From a virus, in the IMG/VR virus record IMGVR_UViG_3300023175_000047, positions 1-55,177 of that record: a stretch of 55,177 bases of DNA. One strand, written 5' to 3'. Below are positions 46,884-54,996 of the stretch, in pieces (within the stretch, counting starts at the first letter, position 1; each line of letters opens with the position of its first letter). The position numbers were made by a program, and so were the translations under genes. The notes beneath the pieces are model-generated. The model did not search any database and was not told the origin of the DNA. It saw only the letters and a program-made list of their open reading frames with translations.

Positions 46884-48008
46884 ATGGCATTACCAGCAGG
46901 TAAACATGTTATAAACATCGGAGCATTTCCGAATGATAGTACAGGTGATACAATTCGTGACGGTGGTGAAAAAATCAATCACATGTTCAATGAAATCTAC
47001 AGTGCTTTGGGAGATGGCTCAACCATCTCCTTTGTAGGTTCAAGCACATTAGCACAAATCATTGATGTCTCATCCAACTTAGCATCTTATGTAGCAAATA
47101 CAGATATGCTCATGGGTCAGATGGCAAATGTGTATGCTACAATTGGTGATGGAACAAATCTACTTTTCAATGTTCACACATATCTCACTGACACAAATGT
47201 TTTTGAAAATAAAGATATCTCAGCCGCAAACAACAAAATCACAATCAGTATTGATGATCTGAGTGATGTCAATGTAACAGGTGTAACAACAGAACGAGTG
47301 CTGACATATGACCCAATCAACACTGAATGGATTGCAAAAGAACATGAAGTGAATGGTACAGTCACAAGTTCCTTGATACCAGATACAGATGCTGTTTATG
47401 ACCTGGGTTCATTGACAGAAAGATTTCGAAATCTACATCTAAGTGACACAATTCATTTGGGTTCTGAAACAATTGAAATCAATGCAAATGGTGAGATTGA
47501 ATTCAGCGCACCAATTGCTGCCGCATCAATCACATCACAAACGGTGATCACTGAAGTTCTCACTCAAAATACTGAAGCAGTTTATGTCTCAGCAATTGGT
47601 GGTTATGATTCATCAACAACTTTTGATAACAACTTAGGTGTTTGGTTACCATTTCCTTTTGATGTAATTGAATCAGAAAATCCACCAAACAATGATGATG
47701 GATTTTACATCACAAAAGGTTTTGACTTTCGAAACTTTGAATACAATGTTCCCGCAAATGGTGTTTATCGTGTTACATTAAGTATGGTTTCACCTGCAAC
47801 ATTTCCAAATGCTCAGTTTCGATTAGTTTCATCAAAACCACCACACAATAATGCCGATATAACTGAACATTTTCAAGATTGGATTTTCTTGAATGACTCA
47901 GAAAGAACAAGAGAATATTTTATACCATGCACTGTTGGTGATCGAATTTGGTGTGAATACACTAATCGCTTCTATCAAAGAAGTCAAATATCAATTTCAA
48001 GAGTCTAA
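46884..48008 (+). CDS. Fibre protein with anchor module and C1q-like head (374 aa)
   Basis: A short relative of the preceding gene: anchor INIGAFPNDSTGDTIRDGGEKINHMFNEIY, one LIPDTDAVYDLGSLTERFRNLHLS module (about 165-190), then a single jelly-roll head (about 225-374). The head has the C1q/TNF order: WLPFPFDVIE, FEYNVPANGVYRVTLSM, FRLVSSKPP, and a final ISISRV strand. Anchor plus head makes it look like an alternative tip to the long 41503-46869 protein. There is no Shine-Dalgarno before the ATG (AATAAGTAACAA), 14 bases after the preceding stop. Confidence 0.75.
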   Translation: MALPAGKHVINIGAFPNDSTGDTIRDGGEKINHMFNEIYSALGDGSTISFVGSSTLAQIIDVSSNLASYVANTDMLMGQMANVYATIGDGTNLLFNVHTYLTDTNVFENKDISAANNKITISIDDLSDVNVTGVTTERVLTYDPINTEWIAKEHEVNGTVTSSLIPDTDAVYDLGSLTERFRNLHLSDTIHLGSETIEINANGEIEFSAPIAAASITSQTVITEVLTQNTEAVYVSAIGGYDSSTTFDNNLGVWLPFPFDVIESENPPNNDDGFYITKGFDFRNFEYNVPANGVYRVTLSMVSPATFPNAQFRLVSSKPPHNNADITEHFQDWIFLNDSERTREYFIPCTVGDRIWCEYTNRFYQRSQISISRV

Positions 48009-48014
48009 TAAATC

Positions 48015-48365
48015 ATGGCAAACACTTTCAAGCTTAAAACAAAAGCGAACATTTCGACATCAAACTTTGAAAGCGTTTATGCTGTTCCACCCACCGTGGA
48101 TTCAGCAATTGTTCTTGGATTGATCTTATCAAACAAAGCAAACGCAAGTATATCTGCAAGTGTGAACCTGGAGACAAATACAAGTGATAACACTGAGATA
48201 AATGAAGATGTCACTCTTTTACATAATATCACTGTGCCTGAAGGTAGTACACTTGAGATGTTTGCTGGTCAAAAACTTGTTCTTCAAAAGTATGATTCAT
48301 TATTAGTCAAATGTGATGCTACAAATAGTTTAGACGTTGCTCTTAGTATCCTCGAAGTAGACTAA
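48015..48365 (+). CDS. Small virion structural protein (116 aa)
   Basis: A beta-sandwich-like protein of a small family seen near fibre genes of T4-like marine phages: AIVLGLILSNKANASISASV in the N-terminal half and ITVPEGSTLEMFAGQKLVLQ, then VKCDATNSLDVALSILEV in the C-terminal half. It is paralogous over its whole length with the gene at 49800-50144 (IVLGFSLSN, AAGSTLEIMNGNKMILN, VSADTSNSFDAILSLVE). It begins six bases after the previous stop, with no clear ribosome site. Probably a fibre connector or decoration. Confidence 0.75.
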   Translation: MANTFKLKTKANISTSNFESVYAVPPTVDSAIVLGLILSNKANASISASVNLETNTSDNTEINEDVTLLHNITVPEGSTLEMFAGQKLVLQKYDSLLVKCDATNSLDVALSILEVD

Positions 48366-48370
48366 AACAA

Positions 48371-49795
48371 ATGAGTAAAATACTCTCAATCGCCAAACTG
48401 TATACGGATCTCAACCGTAAATATGTTGGTGAAACCTTTCGTGGCCTTTCATTCAACAATTCATATGTGGATGCAGGAATCATCGGTGTCGATGATATCA
48501 CTCATGCAGATACAGTTGTTGATAATACCGCAGTTCGTTTTGGCTTGACAAAAGATGTGACTGAAGGTGACATCTTTATCTACAATCCAGAACAACTTAA
48601 GTTCACAAATAAAAACATTGATGAATATATCAGCACAGAATTTGAAGTTCCCTATGTGCTGACTGACCTTCAGATTTCGGATGCCTCAAACACTGGTCAA
48701 TATCTAACATCTGACGCAAATGGAAACTTCTCCTTTGCTTCTGTTAGTTACTCTTCATTGACCGACCATCCATTCATACCTGACCGCTTGACAGACCTTT
48801 CAGATTTTGAAGATGGAGACACAAGCAACACGGTTCTGCACACAGACGCAAATGGCGTTTTTTCCTTTAAATCTCTCTCATATGAGCATCTGGTTGACCA
48901 GCCGTCAATACCAGCGACCTTGACAGATTTGAGCATTCTGGACAGCACATCCAACACATACCTCACCACGAATGGTGGAGGAGTGTTCAGCTTCGAGACC
49001 ATTGACTACACTCATCTGTCAAATCAACCAAGCATTCCCTCTGTTCTGACTGACTTGAGCATTTCAGATGGGTCTGCGAACATGGTCCTGACAACAGACG
49101 GAGCAGGCTTTTTCTCATTTGAAGAAATTGACTATAATAATCTGACCAACACACCAAACATACCATCTGGTGGTTCTGATACATATGAATTTCTCACAAC
49201 AGACAGTGAAGGAAATTTATTATTAAATTCGATTAATTACAACAACGTTGTTGACACACCTTCGATACCTTCGAGTCTTCTTGATCTTGGAATTGTCGAT
49301 GGAGCAGCAAACACGGTTCTGACAACGGATGCGAATGGTAACTTCAACTTTGTTGACATTCACTTAGGAAATGACTATAATGACTTAGCAAACAAACCTA
49401 CTATACCTGTTGATTTGTTTGACTTAGGTGTTGATGTCAATGTTGTAGCAAACAGTTTTCTTTCAACGGACGGAAATGGTGAATTCTATTTTGCGAATGT
49501 TCAATACAGTCACATTCAAGGTTTACCATTCATACCAACAAAGCTGACAGAACTAAATATAGAAGACGGTGAGACTGCTAATCTTGTGTTGACAACAGAC
49601 GCAAATGGAAGTTTCACATTTAGTTCTGTGAATTATTCCGATCTTCAGAACACACCGGATGAAGAAATTGCCAACACGATTTCAAGCCTAAGTAATTCAA
49701 CAAACACAATGGTCACTTCGCTTGAAACAGATATGAACAACAAGATGGCAATTCTTGAAGAAGAAGCATTTATCAACTCAATTATATTTGGCTAA
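48371..49795 (+). CDS. Fibre shaft protein with eight ~43-residue repeats (474 aa)
   Basis: Residues 95-450 are eight repeats of the plan LTDLxIxDGxxNxVLTTDANGxFSFxxxxYxxLxxxPxIP. Copy 5 has lost its first third and copies 6 and 7 are more divergent. The final 40 residues form a heptad coil (ANTISSLSNSTNTMVTSLETDMNN). Such repeats make a trimeric beta-shaft. Similar repeats occur in the gene at 53232-54674. The N-terminal 95 residues are a separate anchor domain. There is no clear ribosome site; start is five bases after the previous stop. Repeats 2-4 (about 48780-49080) are richer in G+C than the flanks (29 of 60 in one line counted). Confidence 0.75.
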   Translation: MSKILSIAKLYTDLNRKYVGETFRGLSFNNSYVDAGIIGVDDITHADTVVDNTAVRFGLTKDVTEGDIFIYNPEQLKFTNKNIDEYISTEFEVPYVLTDLQISDASNTGQYLTSDANGNFSFASVSYSSLTDHPFIPDRLTDLSDFEDGDTSNTVLHTDANGVFSFKSLSYEHLVDQPSIPATLTDLSILDSTSNTYLTTNGGGVFSFETIDYTHLSNQPSIPSVLTDLSISDGSANMVLTTDGAGFFSFEEIDYNNLTNTPNIPSGGSDTYEFLTTDSEGNLLLNSINYNNVVDTPSIPSSLLDLGIVDGAANTVLTTDANGNFNFVDIHLGNDYNDLANKPTIPVDLFDLGVDVNVVANSFLSTDGNGEFYFANVQYSHIQGLPFIPTKLTELNIEDGETANLVLTTDANGSFTFSSVNYSDLQNTPDEEIANTISSLSNSTNTMVTSLETDMNNKMAILEEEAFINSIIFG

Positions 49796-49799
49796 TTAA

Positions 49800-50144
49800 A
49801 TGGCGAATAAATTACTTTCAAAAACATATAACGGTGACCTCAATTATTCAGTTGCTCTGGACAAGGCAAACATCTACACTGTTCCAGAAAACACAACTGC
49901 AATTGTTCTTGGCTTCTCGTTGTCAAATCTAACTGATGATATTCTGACCACTTCTGTTCATTACACCGATGATGATGCCGGACAAGAAGTTCATGTTCTG
50001 AAAGATGTTGCAATGGCTGCCGGATCAACACTCGAAATAATGAATGGAAATAAAATGATATTGAATGCGAATGATGTGATTTCTGTCAGTGCTGACACTT
50101 CAAATTCATTCGATGCTATTCTTTCACTCGTAGAACAATCATAG
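49800..50144 (+). CDS. Small virion structural protein, paralogue of 48015-48365 (114 aa)
   Basis: Same family and length as the gene two places upstream. Shared positions are TAIVLGFSLSN, GSTLEIMNGNKMILN and TSNSFDAILSLVE. The pair flanks the repeat-shaft gene, as if each shaft protein had a matching small partner. It starts four bases after the previous stop with no ribosome site, so reinitiation is likely. Confidence 0.75.
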   Translation: MANKLLSKTYNGDLNYSVALDKANIYTVPENTTAIVLGFSLSNLTDDILTTSVHYTDDDAGQEVHVLKDVAMAAGSTLEIMNGNKMILNANDVISVSADTSNSFDAILSLVEQS

Positions 50145-50151
50145 GAAAAAA

Positions 50152-50427
50152 ATGGATTATACTGTTTCACTTACAAACACTGAAGACCAAGCACTTTCTT
50201 TTGTAGCGTTGAGTCAGCAAGATTGGATTGACAATGTAGTTAAAAATCGAGCACGAATTGCAGTTGATGAAATCGTCAAGATTGCTGTTGAAAAATATAT
50301 TGAAGTGGGCGAATCAATGCCTGGCTCAAAGGATGAAATTGTTGCGGCTGCCTTTGAACGAGGCTGGATCAAAACTGCTGCCGTTCGAAACGCTGAAGCA
50401 GAGGCTGCTCGAGAAGAGATGCCATGA
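50152..50427 (+). CDS. Small helical conserved phage protein (91 aa)
   Basis: Starts after AGGAAAAA. The product (DYTVSLTNTEDQALSFVA, QDWIDNVVKNRARIAVDEIVKIAVEKYIE, PGSKDEIVAAAFERGW) fits a small helical protein that I know from the tail-fibre regions of many phages; its function is not established. Acidic C-terminus (EAEAAREEMP). Its last four bases (ATGA) overlap the next gene's start. Confidence 0.7.
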   Translation: MDYTVSLTNTEDQALSFVALSQQDWIDNVVKNRARIAVDEIVKIAVEKYIEVGESMPGSKDEIVAAAFERGWIKTAAVRNAEAEAAREEMP

Positions 50428-50780
50428 GAAGAATCGGCTCTCTTCCAAAAATCTCACCAGTTCAAGTTTCATCTGAAAGAATTTCATTGAGAGGAAGATT
50501 TGCCGACACTTCTGAACCTGAGAACTATATATTCTTTCTCAATCGTTCATACACACCTGGATTTATAAGAGTTTTTGTCAACAAAAAACAATTGACTGAA
50601 GATGAATACATTGCGGCAAATGGAAAAGACATACGAATTCCTCGCACATTTTCACTTCGCAAAAATGACTTGATTGAAATCTATACAGATGGTGTGGAAA
50701 AAATGACAAAGTTTGGAAGATATTCATCGTATCGTGTTGTTGATACAATCAATCGTTTAAGAACAATCACACAATCGTAA
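50424..50780 (+). CDS. Small structural-type protein (118 aa)
   Basis: The ATGA overlap couples it to the preceding gene. Basic N-terminus (MRRIGSLPKISPVQVSSERISLRGRF), then a beta sheet with NYIFFLNRSYTPGFIRVFVNKKQLTEDEY, DIRIPRTFSLRKNDLIEIYT. This resembles the 'VxVNGxxLtedDY' unit used in phage fibre and baseplate proteins (compare residues 42-62 of the 53232 gene product). Probably a fibre connector; family not named. Confidence 0.65.
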   Translation: MRRIGSLPKISPVQVSSERISLRGRFADTSEPENYIFFLNRSYTPGFIRVFVNKKQLTEDEYIAANGKDIRIPRTFSLRKNDLIEIYTDGVEKMTKFGRYSSYRVVDTINRLRTITQS

Positions 50781-50783
50781 GCA

Positions 50784-51407
50784 ATGGGAACATTAAGCAT
50801 TGACGGAAAAACATTATTCACAAGTGCGGAGTCAGGCTTACTTCAGCAACACTTTCGAACTACTCATCGACATTTTCGTCTTGAAGGTGTTGACGCACCC
50901 ATTTCAGGTGATGCTGAAAGAGGTCAACTAGCAATCTATGAAGGTGAGAACAATCTGTGGAGCATCACAGATCAGGGTTATGTTTCATCACCCAACATTC
51001 CTGCCTTCTATGTTTATCGGTCTGGTGGCGCAAGTATAACTTCGGGAAACTTTCCTTTTCCTGAAGTGAGATTGAACAACGGTAATCATTATAACACTTC
51101 AAATTATCGATTCAGCGCACCAATCAAAGGCATTTACTGTTTTTTGGCAAGCGCACTTCATCGACAGCATACAACAAATGGTTCAGCAGAAATAACTTTT
51201 TTCAAAAATGATGCGGCAATAAATTCAAGAGGATTTGGTTATTCTTATTTTGGTCAGACATCAGCAAATTATCATGAACAAGTCTTTATAAGTTTAACAA
51301 TTGACCTTGAACCTGGTGACTATATCACCTTTGGTATTCACGCAAATTCAGGCGATTGGTATTATGGTGATAATCTTGGATACTTTTCTGGACATCTCTT
51401 AGGATAA
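50784..51407 (+). CDS. C1q-like head protein (207 aa), paralogue 1
   Basis: N-terminal strands (TLSIDGKTLFTSAESGLLQQHF, LAIYEGENNLWSITDQGYVSSPN) followed by a C1q-fold jelly roll at about 72-207: PAFYVYRSGG, NNGNHYNTSNYRFSAPIKGIYCFLAS, AEITFFKNDAAI, SLTIDLEPGDYITFGIHANSG and a final GYFSGHLLG strand. Shares the whole plan with the gene at 52596-53222. C1q-like trimers serve as receptor-binding tips in several phages and are the likely role here. Weak ribosome site. Confidence 0.75.
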   Translation: MGTLSIDGKTLFTSAESGLLQQHFRTTHRHFRLEGVDAPISGDAERGQLAIYEGENNLWSITDQGYVSSPNIPAFYVYRSGGASITSGNFPFPEVRLNNGNHYNTSNYRFSAPIKGIYCFLASALHRQHTTNGSAEITFFKNDAAINSRGFGYSYFGQTSANYHEQVFISLTIDLEPGDYITFGIHANSGDWYYGDNLGYFSGHLLG

Positions 51408-51409
51408 TT

Positions 51410-51937
51410 ATGGCAAATATTGTATTACATAATAAGACTGTCATATCACAGCAAGGATTTGAAGAGCCAGTCATTACACCAAATGTAATTTTTCCTTCAG
51501 GTCATATTGTTTCAAATATAATGATTCGAAGCAGTGAACAAATATCAATATCTGATTCAAATACAAGAAAGTTATTTGGTGGAAATTTTGAAAAGAAAAG
51601 ACATGATACAGATATTTTTGCAACCTGTACAGTTTTTGGTGCTTATTATTATTCCGGAAACTGCGGTGTAGGACTTTGTTTAAATGATCAATGGGACCAT
51701 GGTGTTGCTTATCAATATGATGGTCAATGGAATCGAGATGACCAGACTACAATTATTGTTGGAAGTTGTCTTTGGTCAAATGTTCAAAAGGGAGATTGTC
51801 GAATTGATTTTGGGTGGAATACATATAACGGTTCTTCAGGTGATAAACCCTTTTTATATCTAAATCCAAATCATGAGCGTGATGCTCGAAATCAACAAAT
51901 GAGTTCAAGTATAATTGTTTATGAGGTAATGCCATGA
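51410..51937 (+). CDS. Virion structural protein, small fibre head type (175 aa)
   Basis: Starts after AGGATAATT. The N-terminus (VLHNKTVISQQGFEEPVITPNVIFPSGHIV) is the standard opening of a family of marine-phage fibre-tip proteins with a strand-rich domain. The head has TCTVFGAYYYSGNCGVGLCLNDQW and a repeated W/D pattern, with four Cys. It overlaps the next gene by four bases (ATGA). Likely another interchangeable receptor-binding head. Confidence 0.7.
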   Translation: MANIVLHNKTVISQQGFEEPVITPNVIFPSGHIVSNIMIRSSEQISISDSNTRKLFGGNFEKKRHDTDIFATCTVFGAYYYSGNCGVGLCLNDQWDHGVAYQYDGQWNRDDQTTIIVGSCLWSNVQKGDCRIDFGWNTYNGSSGDKPFLYLNPNHERDARNQQMSSSIIVYEVMP

Positions 51938-52314
51938 ATCTTACATATACACTTAATGAATTTTATCCTGGCCAATGGTATCCATTTCATTCACCAACAG
52001 ATACAATTGATGACTATTCATACATTCATTGGCGTATTGAAAATCCTCCATCAAAAGAAGAGGTAGAAGAAAAAATCCAAGAGATGAGAGAACAACACGC
52101 ATTTGCTTTATGCCGTGAAAAAAGAAATTCTCTTCTCACAGAAACTGATTGGGAAGTTCAAAGAAATTCTGAGCGAAATATTTCAGACCAGGCTTTGATT
52201 GACTATCGTAATGCTCTTCGTGATTTGTTTCAAGAAATTACTCAGGGTAACATTCCTGCTCCAACACTCAACGAGAAGAATGAATTAGTTTTTGACCACT
52301 GGCCAGAAAGATAG
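51934..52314 (+). CDS. Tail (fibre) assembly chaperone-like protein (126 aa)
   Basis: The central part, AFALCREKRNSLLTETDWEVQRNS, then YRNALRDLFQEI, is the 'RnxLLxxSDWxxxxD...YRxaLRdl' signature of the phage tail assembly chaperone family (Phage_tail_APC). The N-terminal 55 residues are a small aromatic domain (FYPGQWYPFHSP, YIHWRIENPP). Such proteins are encoded beside fibre genes, bind the fibre C-terminus and assist its trimerisation or attachment; they are not usually in the virion. GAGG precedes the ATG and the start overlaps the preceding stop, consistent with assembly of the head encoded just upstream. Confidence 0.75.
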   Translation: MNLTYTLNEFYPGQWYPFHSPTDTIDDYSYIHWRIENPPSKEEVEEKIQEMREQHAFALCREKRNSLLTETDWEVQRNSERNISDQALIDYRNALRDLFQEITQGNIPAPTLNEKNELVFDHWPER

Positions 52315-52321
52315 AACTTCT

Positions 52322-52329
52322 GATAAATA
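52322..52329 (+). promoter_or_regulatory. Possible internal late promoter (GATAAATA)
   Basis: One base from the T4 late octamer, in the 58-base gap after the assembly chaperone gene, which is the largest gap since 24672-24727. Predicted start near 52335, leader about 38 bases. Could be chance in AT-rich DNA. Confidence 0.3.
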
Positions 52330-52372
52330 TATAAGTTACATACATTTTTTACAAGTAAGATTATAAGGATAA

Positions 52373-52594
52373 ATGGCAGTTAGTCAAGCTAAACAGAAAT
52401 CTGTGATCGTTGGAATCAATTCAAAAACATTTTCAAATGATGTGGAAGTTCCGCTCAATTACTCTGCTATTCTCAGTGGTCCTGTTTCTGTGCCAAATGC
52501 TACAATTGAAGGCACACTCAATGTAATTGGTCAACTCGATGTTTCAGCGAATCTTGTGATAGGCGAACACGGTACACTTAACATGACAGGATGA
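52373..52594 (+). CDS. Short fibre-like protein (73 aa)
   Basis: Starts after AAGGATAA. A polar N-terminus (MAVSQAKQKSVIVGINSK) leads to short strand repeats (SGPVSVPNATIEGTLNVIGQLDVSANLVIGEHGTLNMTG), the same hexapeptide-like pattern as in the long fibre genes. So this is a free-standing piece of shaft, one base before the start of the C1q-like gene. It may supply the stalk on which that head sits, or be a shortened relic of a longer gene. Confidence 0.7.
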   Translation: MAVSQAKQKSVIVGINSKTFSNDVEVPLNYSAILSGPVSVPNATIEGTLNVIGQLDVSANLVIGEHGTLNMTG

Positions 52595-52595
52595 A

Positions 52596-53222
52596 ATGGC
52601 AGCAAATCTAACAATCGATGGAACAGAAGTATTTGTAAAAGAGAATGGTGTCATTCGTTATTTGTTTCCTGGTCCTCATCACACTTTCACAGTTCGTGCT
52701 GAACATCATCCAGTTTCTGGCGTCACAAATGCCGATTCGGATAACACAACATCAGATCAATTCACAATTTATGCTGGTGAGAATAAAGTTTGGGGAGTTT
52801 CAGATGAAGGTTATGTCTACAATCGTAGACCAGCCTTTCAAGTCGCAGGAACACAACACTTAGCAAGTGCAAATCTTCGTAACTGGCGAACAGTAATTTG
52901 TAATGATGGCGATCATTTTGATAATAAAAAAGGAATTTTTACAGCACCAATCACAGGAACTTATTACTTTATACTGTCTTTCACAGGTCAAGATAGCACC
53001 GCACCAATTTACCCAAGATTCTATATCAACAATACTGAATACTCACCTAACATGAGTCAAATGCATGTTGATGCGGGTCCAGGAGATGGTGCTGATGTTC
53101 AATCGAACATAACAATCTTCTTACTTAAAAACTTAGATGCGGGAGATTATACTTCAGTGCGAGTGCATAGTAATTCGACATTTTACCCAGATGGTATTAT
53201 TTTCGCAGGATGGTTATTCTAA
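52596..53222 (+). CDS. C1q-like head protein (208 aa), paralogue 2
   Basis: Same plan as the gene at 50784-51407: LTIDGTEVFVKENGVIRYLF, FTIYAGENKVWGVSDEGYVYNRRPAFQVAG, then the jelly roll with NDGDHFDNKKGIFTAPITGTYYFILSF, PRFYINNTEY, ITIFLLKNLDAGDYTSVRVHS and the closing FAGWLF. AGGATGAA supports the start. This head is the better match to the C1q consensus (G-x-F-x-A-P-x-x-G-x-Y-x-F). It is probably a trimeric receptor-binding tip. Confidence 0.8.
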   Translation: MAANLTIDGTEVFVKENGVIRYLFPGPHHTFTVRAEHHPVSGVTNADSDNTTSDQFTIYAGENKVWGVSDEGYVYNRRPAFQVAGTQHLASANLRNWRTVICNDGDHFDNKKGIFTAPITGTYYFILSFTGQDSTAPIYPRFYINNTEYSPNMSQMHVDAGPGDGADVQSNITIFLLKNLDAGDYTSVRVHSNSTFYPDGIIFAGWLF

Positions 53223-53231
53223 AGGCAAACT

Positions 53232-54674
53232 ATGGCATTTATTGGAGCACCTTCCCCAGCTGAAAGCAAGATTCTCACCACCATCGAACCTAATCGTCGA
53301 CAGTATTTGGGAGATGGTGAGCAAACCGTTTTTGCGGTTGACTATTACGAAAACTTTGTTCTTGTCTTTCAGAATGGTATCAAGCTCACAGAAAATTTAG
53401 ATTACGAAATAGGTCAAGACAGTAAGCACATTCGTTTTATTGTTGCTCCAGAAATGAATGATACAATTGATTTGTATGGAACAATTGATATCGCAAACAC
53501 TGAGAATCGAACCATCTATAGTAATACATCTTTTACTACCTTCACTTCTCTTACAGATGTCGATACTCTTTCAGCTACAGACAATCAAGTTCTAACAACA
53601 GATGCAAATGGCTATTTCTATTTTCGAGATACAACGCTCAATGAATTAACTGATGTCAATTCTACAGCAAACATTGATCAAGTTTTAGTTGCTGGCGCAA
53701 ATAATCATTTTCATTTTCGAGACACAACATTTAGTAAATTGACTGATGTTAATCTTTCAATGTCATCAGCACAATACTTGACAGGCGATGCAAATGGATA
53801 CTTCTTTGCGAACACTGAATTCAAAAATTTAGTTGATGTTAATTCTACAGCAAACAATGGTCAAATTTTAGTTGCGGACGGTTCTGGTAACTTCTTTTTT
53901 GAAGACAAGGTGACAAGTCTTGCTGACTTTGATATGACATCAATGGCAAATAATAGTATTGATGCGAATAAATTAGTCGATGGAAGTTTGACGAATACAA
54001 ATTTTACTGCGAATTCAATTAGCGGTGAAAACATTTCTGATACTTCAATCACTGAAAACAAAATTAGTGGAACAATCTCAGGTGTGAAACTTACAGATGC
54101 TTCCGTTCCATTGTCAAAATTGAGTGAAACCTTTTTATCTAATATATCGTCAATAGAATTTAAAGATGGTGCTAATAGCCCTGTAGGTATAAAAGCTGAT
54201 AATGACACAATGATCTTGAATGCATCTGATACCAATCGAATCATAATGGATCAAAGTGGTAATTTTTATCCTGCCGTAAATGGTGAACCATCATTAGGAC
54301 TTGTAGATAATAAATGGAACAATTTACATGTTAATCACATTTATCCATCGTATGAAAGATTTAATGATAGCTCAGGGAATATATATGCTAATGGTAGTTG
54401 GTACACAATACTAGGAGGATTGAATGGTCATCAAATCTTTGATATATCCGTTTCAGTAGCATATAGTGGTTTACATACTACTGGTGTAATTCGTGTGTCT
54501 GTTACTTATGCTCAAGGAATAATTTTTAAACAAACATCAGGAGCTGGTTGGTCCGGTGATGTTGAAGCAAGAATTACAGGAACAACATACGATTATAATA
54601 TTGAACTAAGACATACTACTAGTCAATCAAATGACAAATACATCTACTGGCGAGCTAAAAGAATAGGAACATAG
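53232..54674 (+). CDS. Fibre protein with anchor, repeat shaft and head (480 aa)
   Basis: Residues 1-90 are the phage fibre anchor (GDGEQTVFAVDYYENFVLVFQNGIKL, then DYEIGQDSKHIRF). Residues 105-225 hold four shaft repeats (LTDVDTLSATDNQVLTTDANGYFYFRDTT, LTDVNSTANIDQVLVAGANNHFHFRDTT, LTDVNLSMSSAQYLTGDANGYFFANTE, LVDVNSTANNGQILVADGSGNFFFED) related to those of the 48371 gene. Next come short strand repeats (NSISGENISDTSITENKISGTISG) and a DLGS-type module variant (GEPSLGLVDNKWNNLHVNHIYPS). The last 110 residues are a compact beta head. AAGG lies in front of the ATG. Confidence 0.8.
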   Translation: MAFIGAPSPAESKILTTIEPNRRQYLGDGEQTVFAVDYYENFVLVFQNGIKLTENLDYEIGQDSKHIRFIVAPEMNDTIDLYGTIDIANTENRTIYSNTSFTTFTSLTDVDTLSATDNQVLTTDANGYFYFRDTTLNELTDVNSTANIDQVLVAGANNHFHFRDTTFSKLTDVNLSMSSAQYLTGDANGYFFANTEFKNLVDVNSTANNGQILVADGSGNFFFEDKVTSLADFDMTSMANNSIDANKLVDGSLTNTNFTANSISGENISDTSITENKISGTISGVKLTDASVPLSKLSETFLSNISSIEFKDGANSPVGIKADNDTMILNASDTNRIIMDQSGNFYPAVNGEPSLGLVDNKWNNLHVNHIYPSYERFNDSSGNIYANGSWYTILGGLNGHQIFDISVSVAYSGLHTTGVIRVSVTYAQGIIFKQTSGAGWSGDVEARITGTTYDYNIELRHTTSQSNDKYIYWRAKRIGT

Positions 54675-54686
54675 GAGAAATACTTT

Positions 54687-54995
54687 ATGGGATTACAAGT
54701 TACTAAAAAAATAGCAGGGCGAGAACAGAGTCTTTATTTGAAGATTGATGCTTTAGTAGGTAATAAAAATCATACTGAAGTTGTAGCAAACTATTATTGG
54801 GATCGAGATGTATCTGCCTTTATGTCAAATGCTTTATCCAGTGAGAGATTTCCGATGCACTTTGAGCGAAACTCAGAGGGTAATCCTTTTGCCATTGCTT
54901 ATGAAAAATTGAAAGAATACTTAACTGTAATGAATATACCATTTAGTGATATAGATAGTCCAACAGAAGAGCCACTTTCAACACTGTCGGAGTAA
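54687..54995 (+). CDS. Small hypothetical protein (102 aa)
   Basis: Starts after GGAGAAATA. The product has a strand-rich N-terminal half (LQVTKKIAGREQSLYLKIDALVGN, EVVANYYWDRD) and a helix near the C-terminus (AIAYEKLKEYLTVM), with an acidic Thr/Ser/Pro tail. No family recognised. Its place between two fibre genes suggests a fibre-associated small protein. Confidence 0.65.
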   Translation: MGLQVTKKIAGREQSLYLKIDALVGNKNHTEVVANYYWDRDVSAFMSNALSSERFPMHFERNSEGNPFAIAYEKLKEYLTVMNIPFSDIDSPTEEPLSTLSE

Positions 54996-54996
54996 A

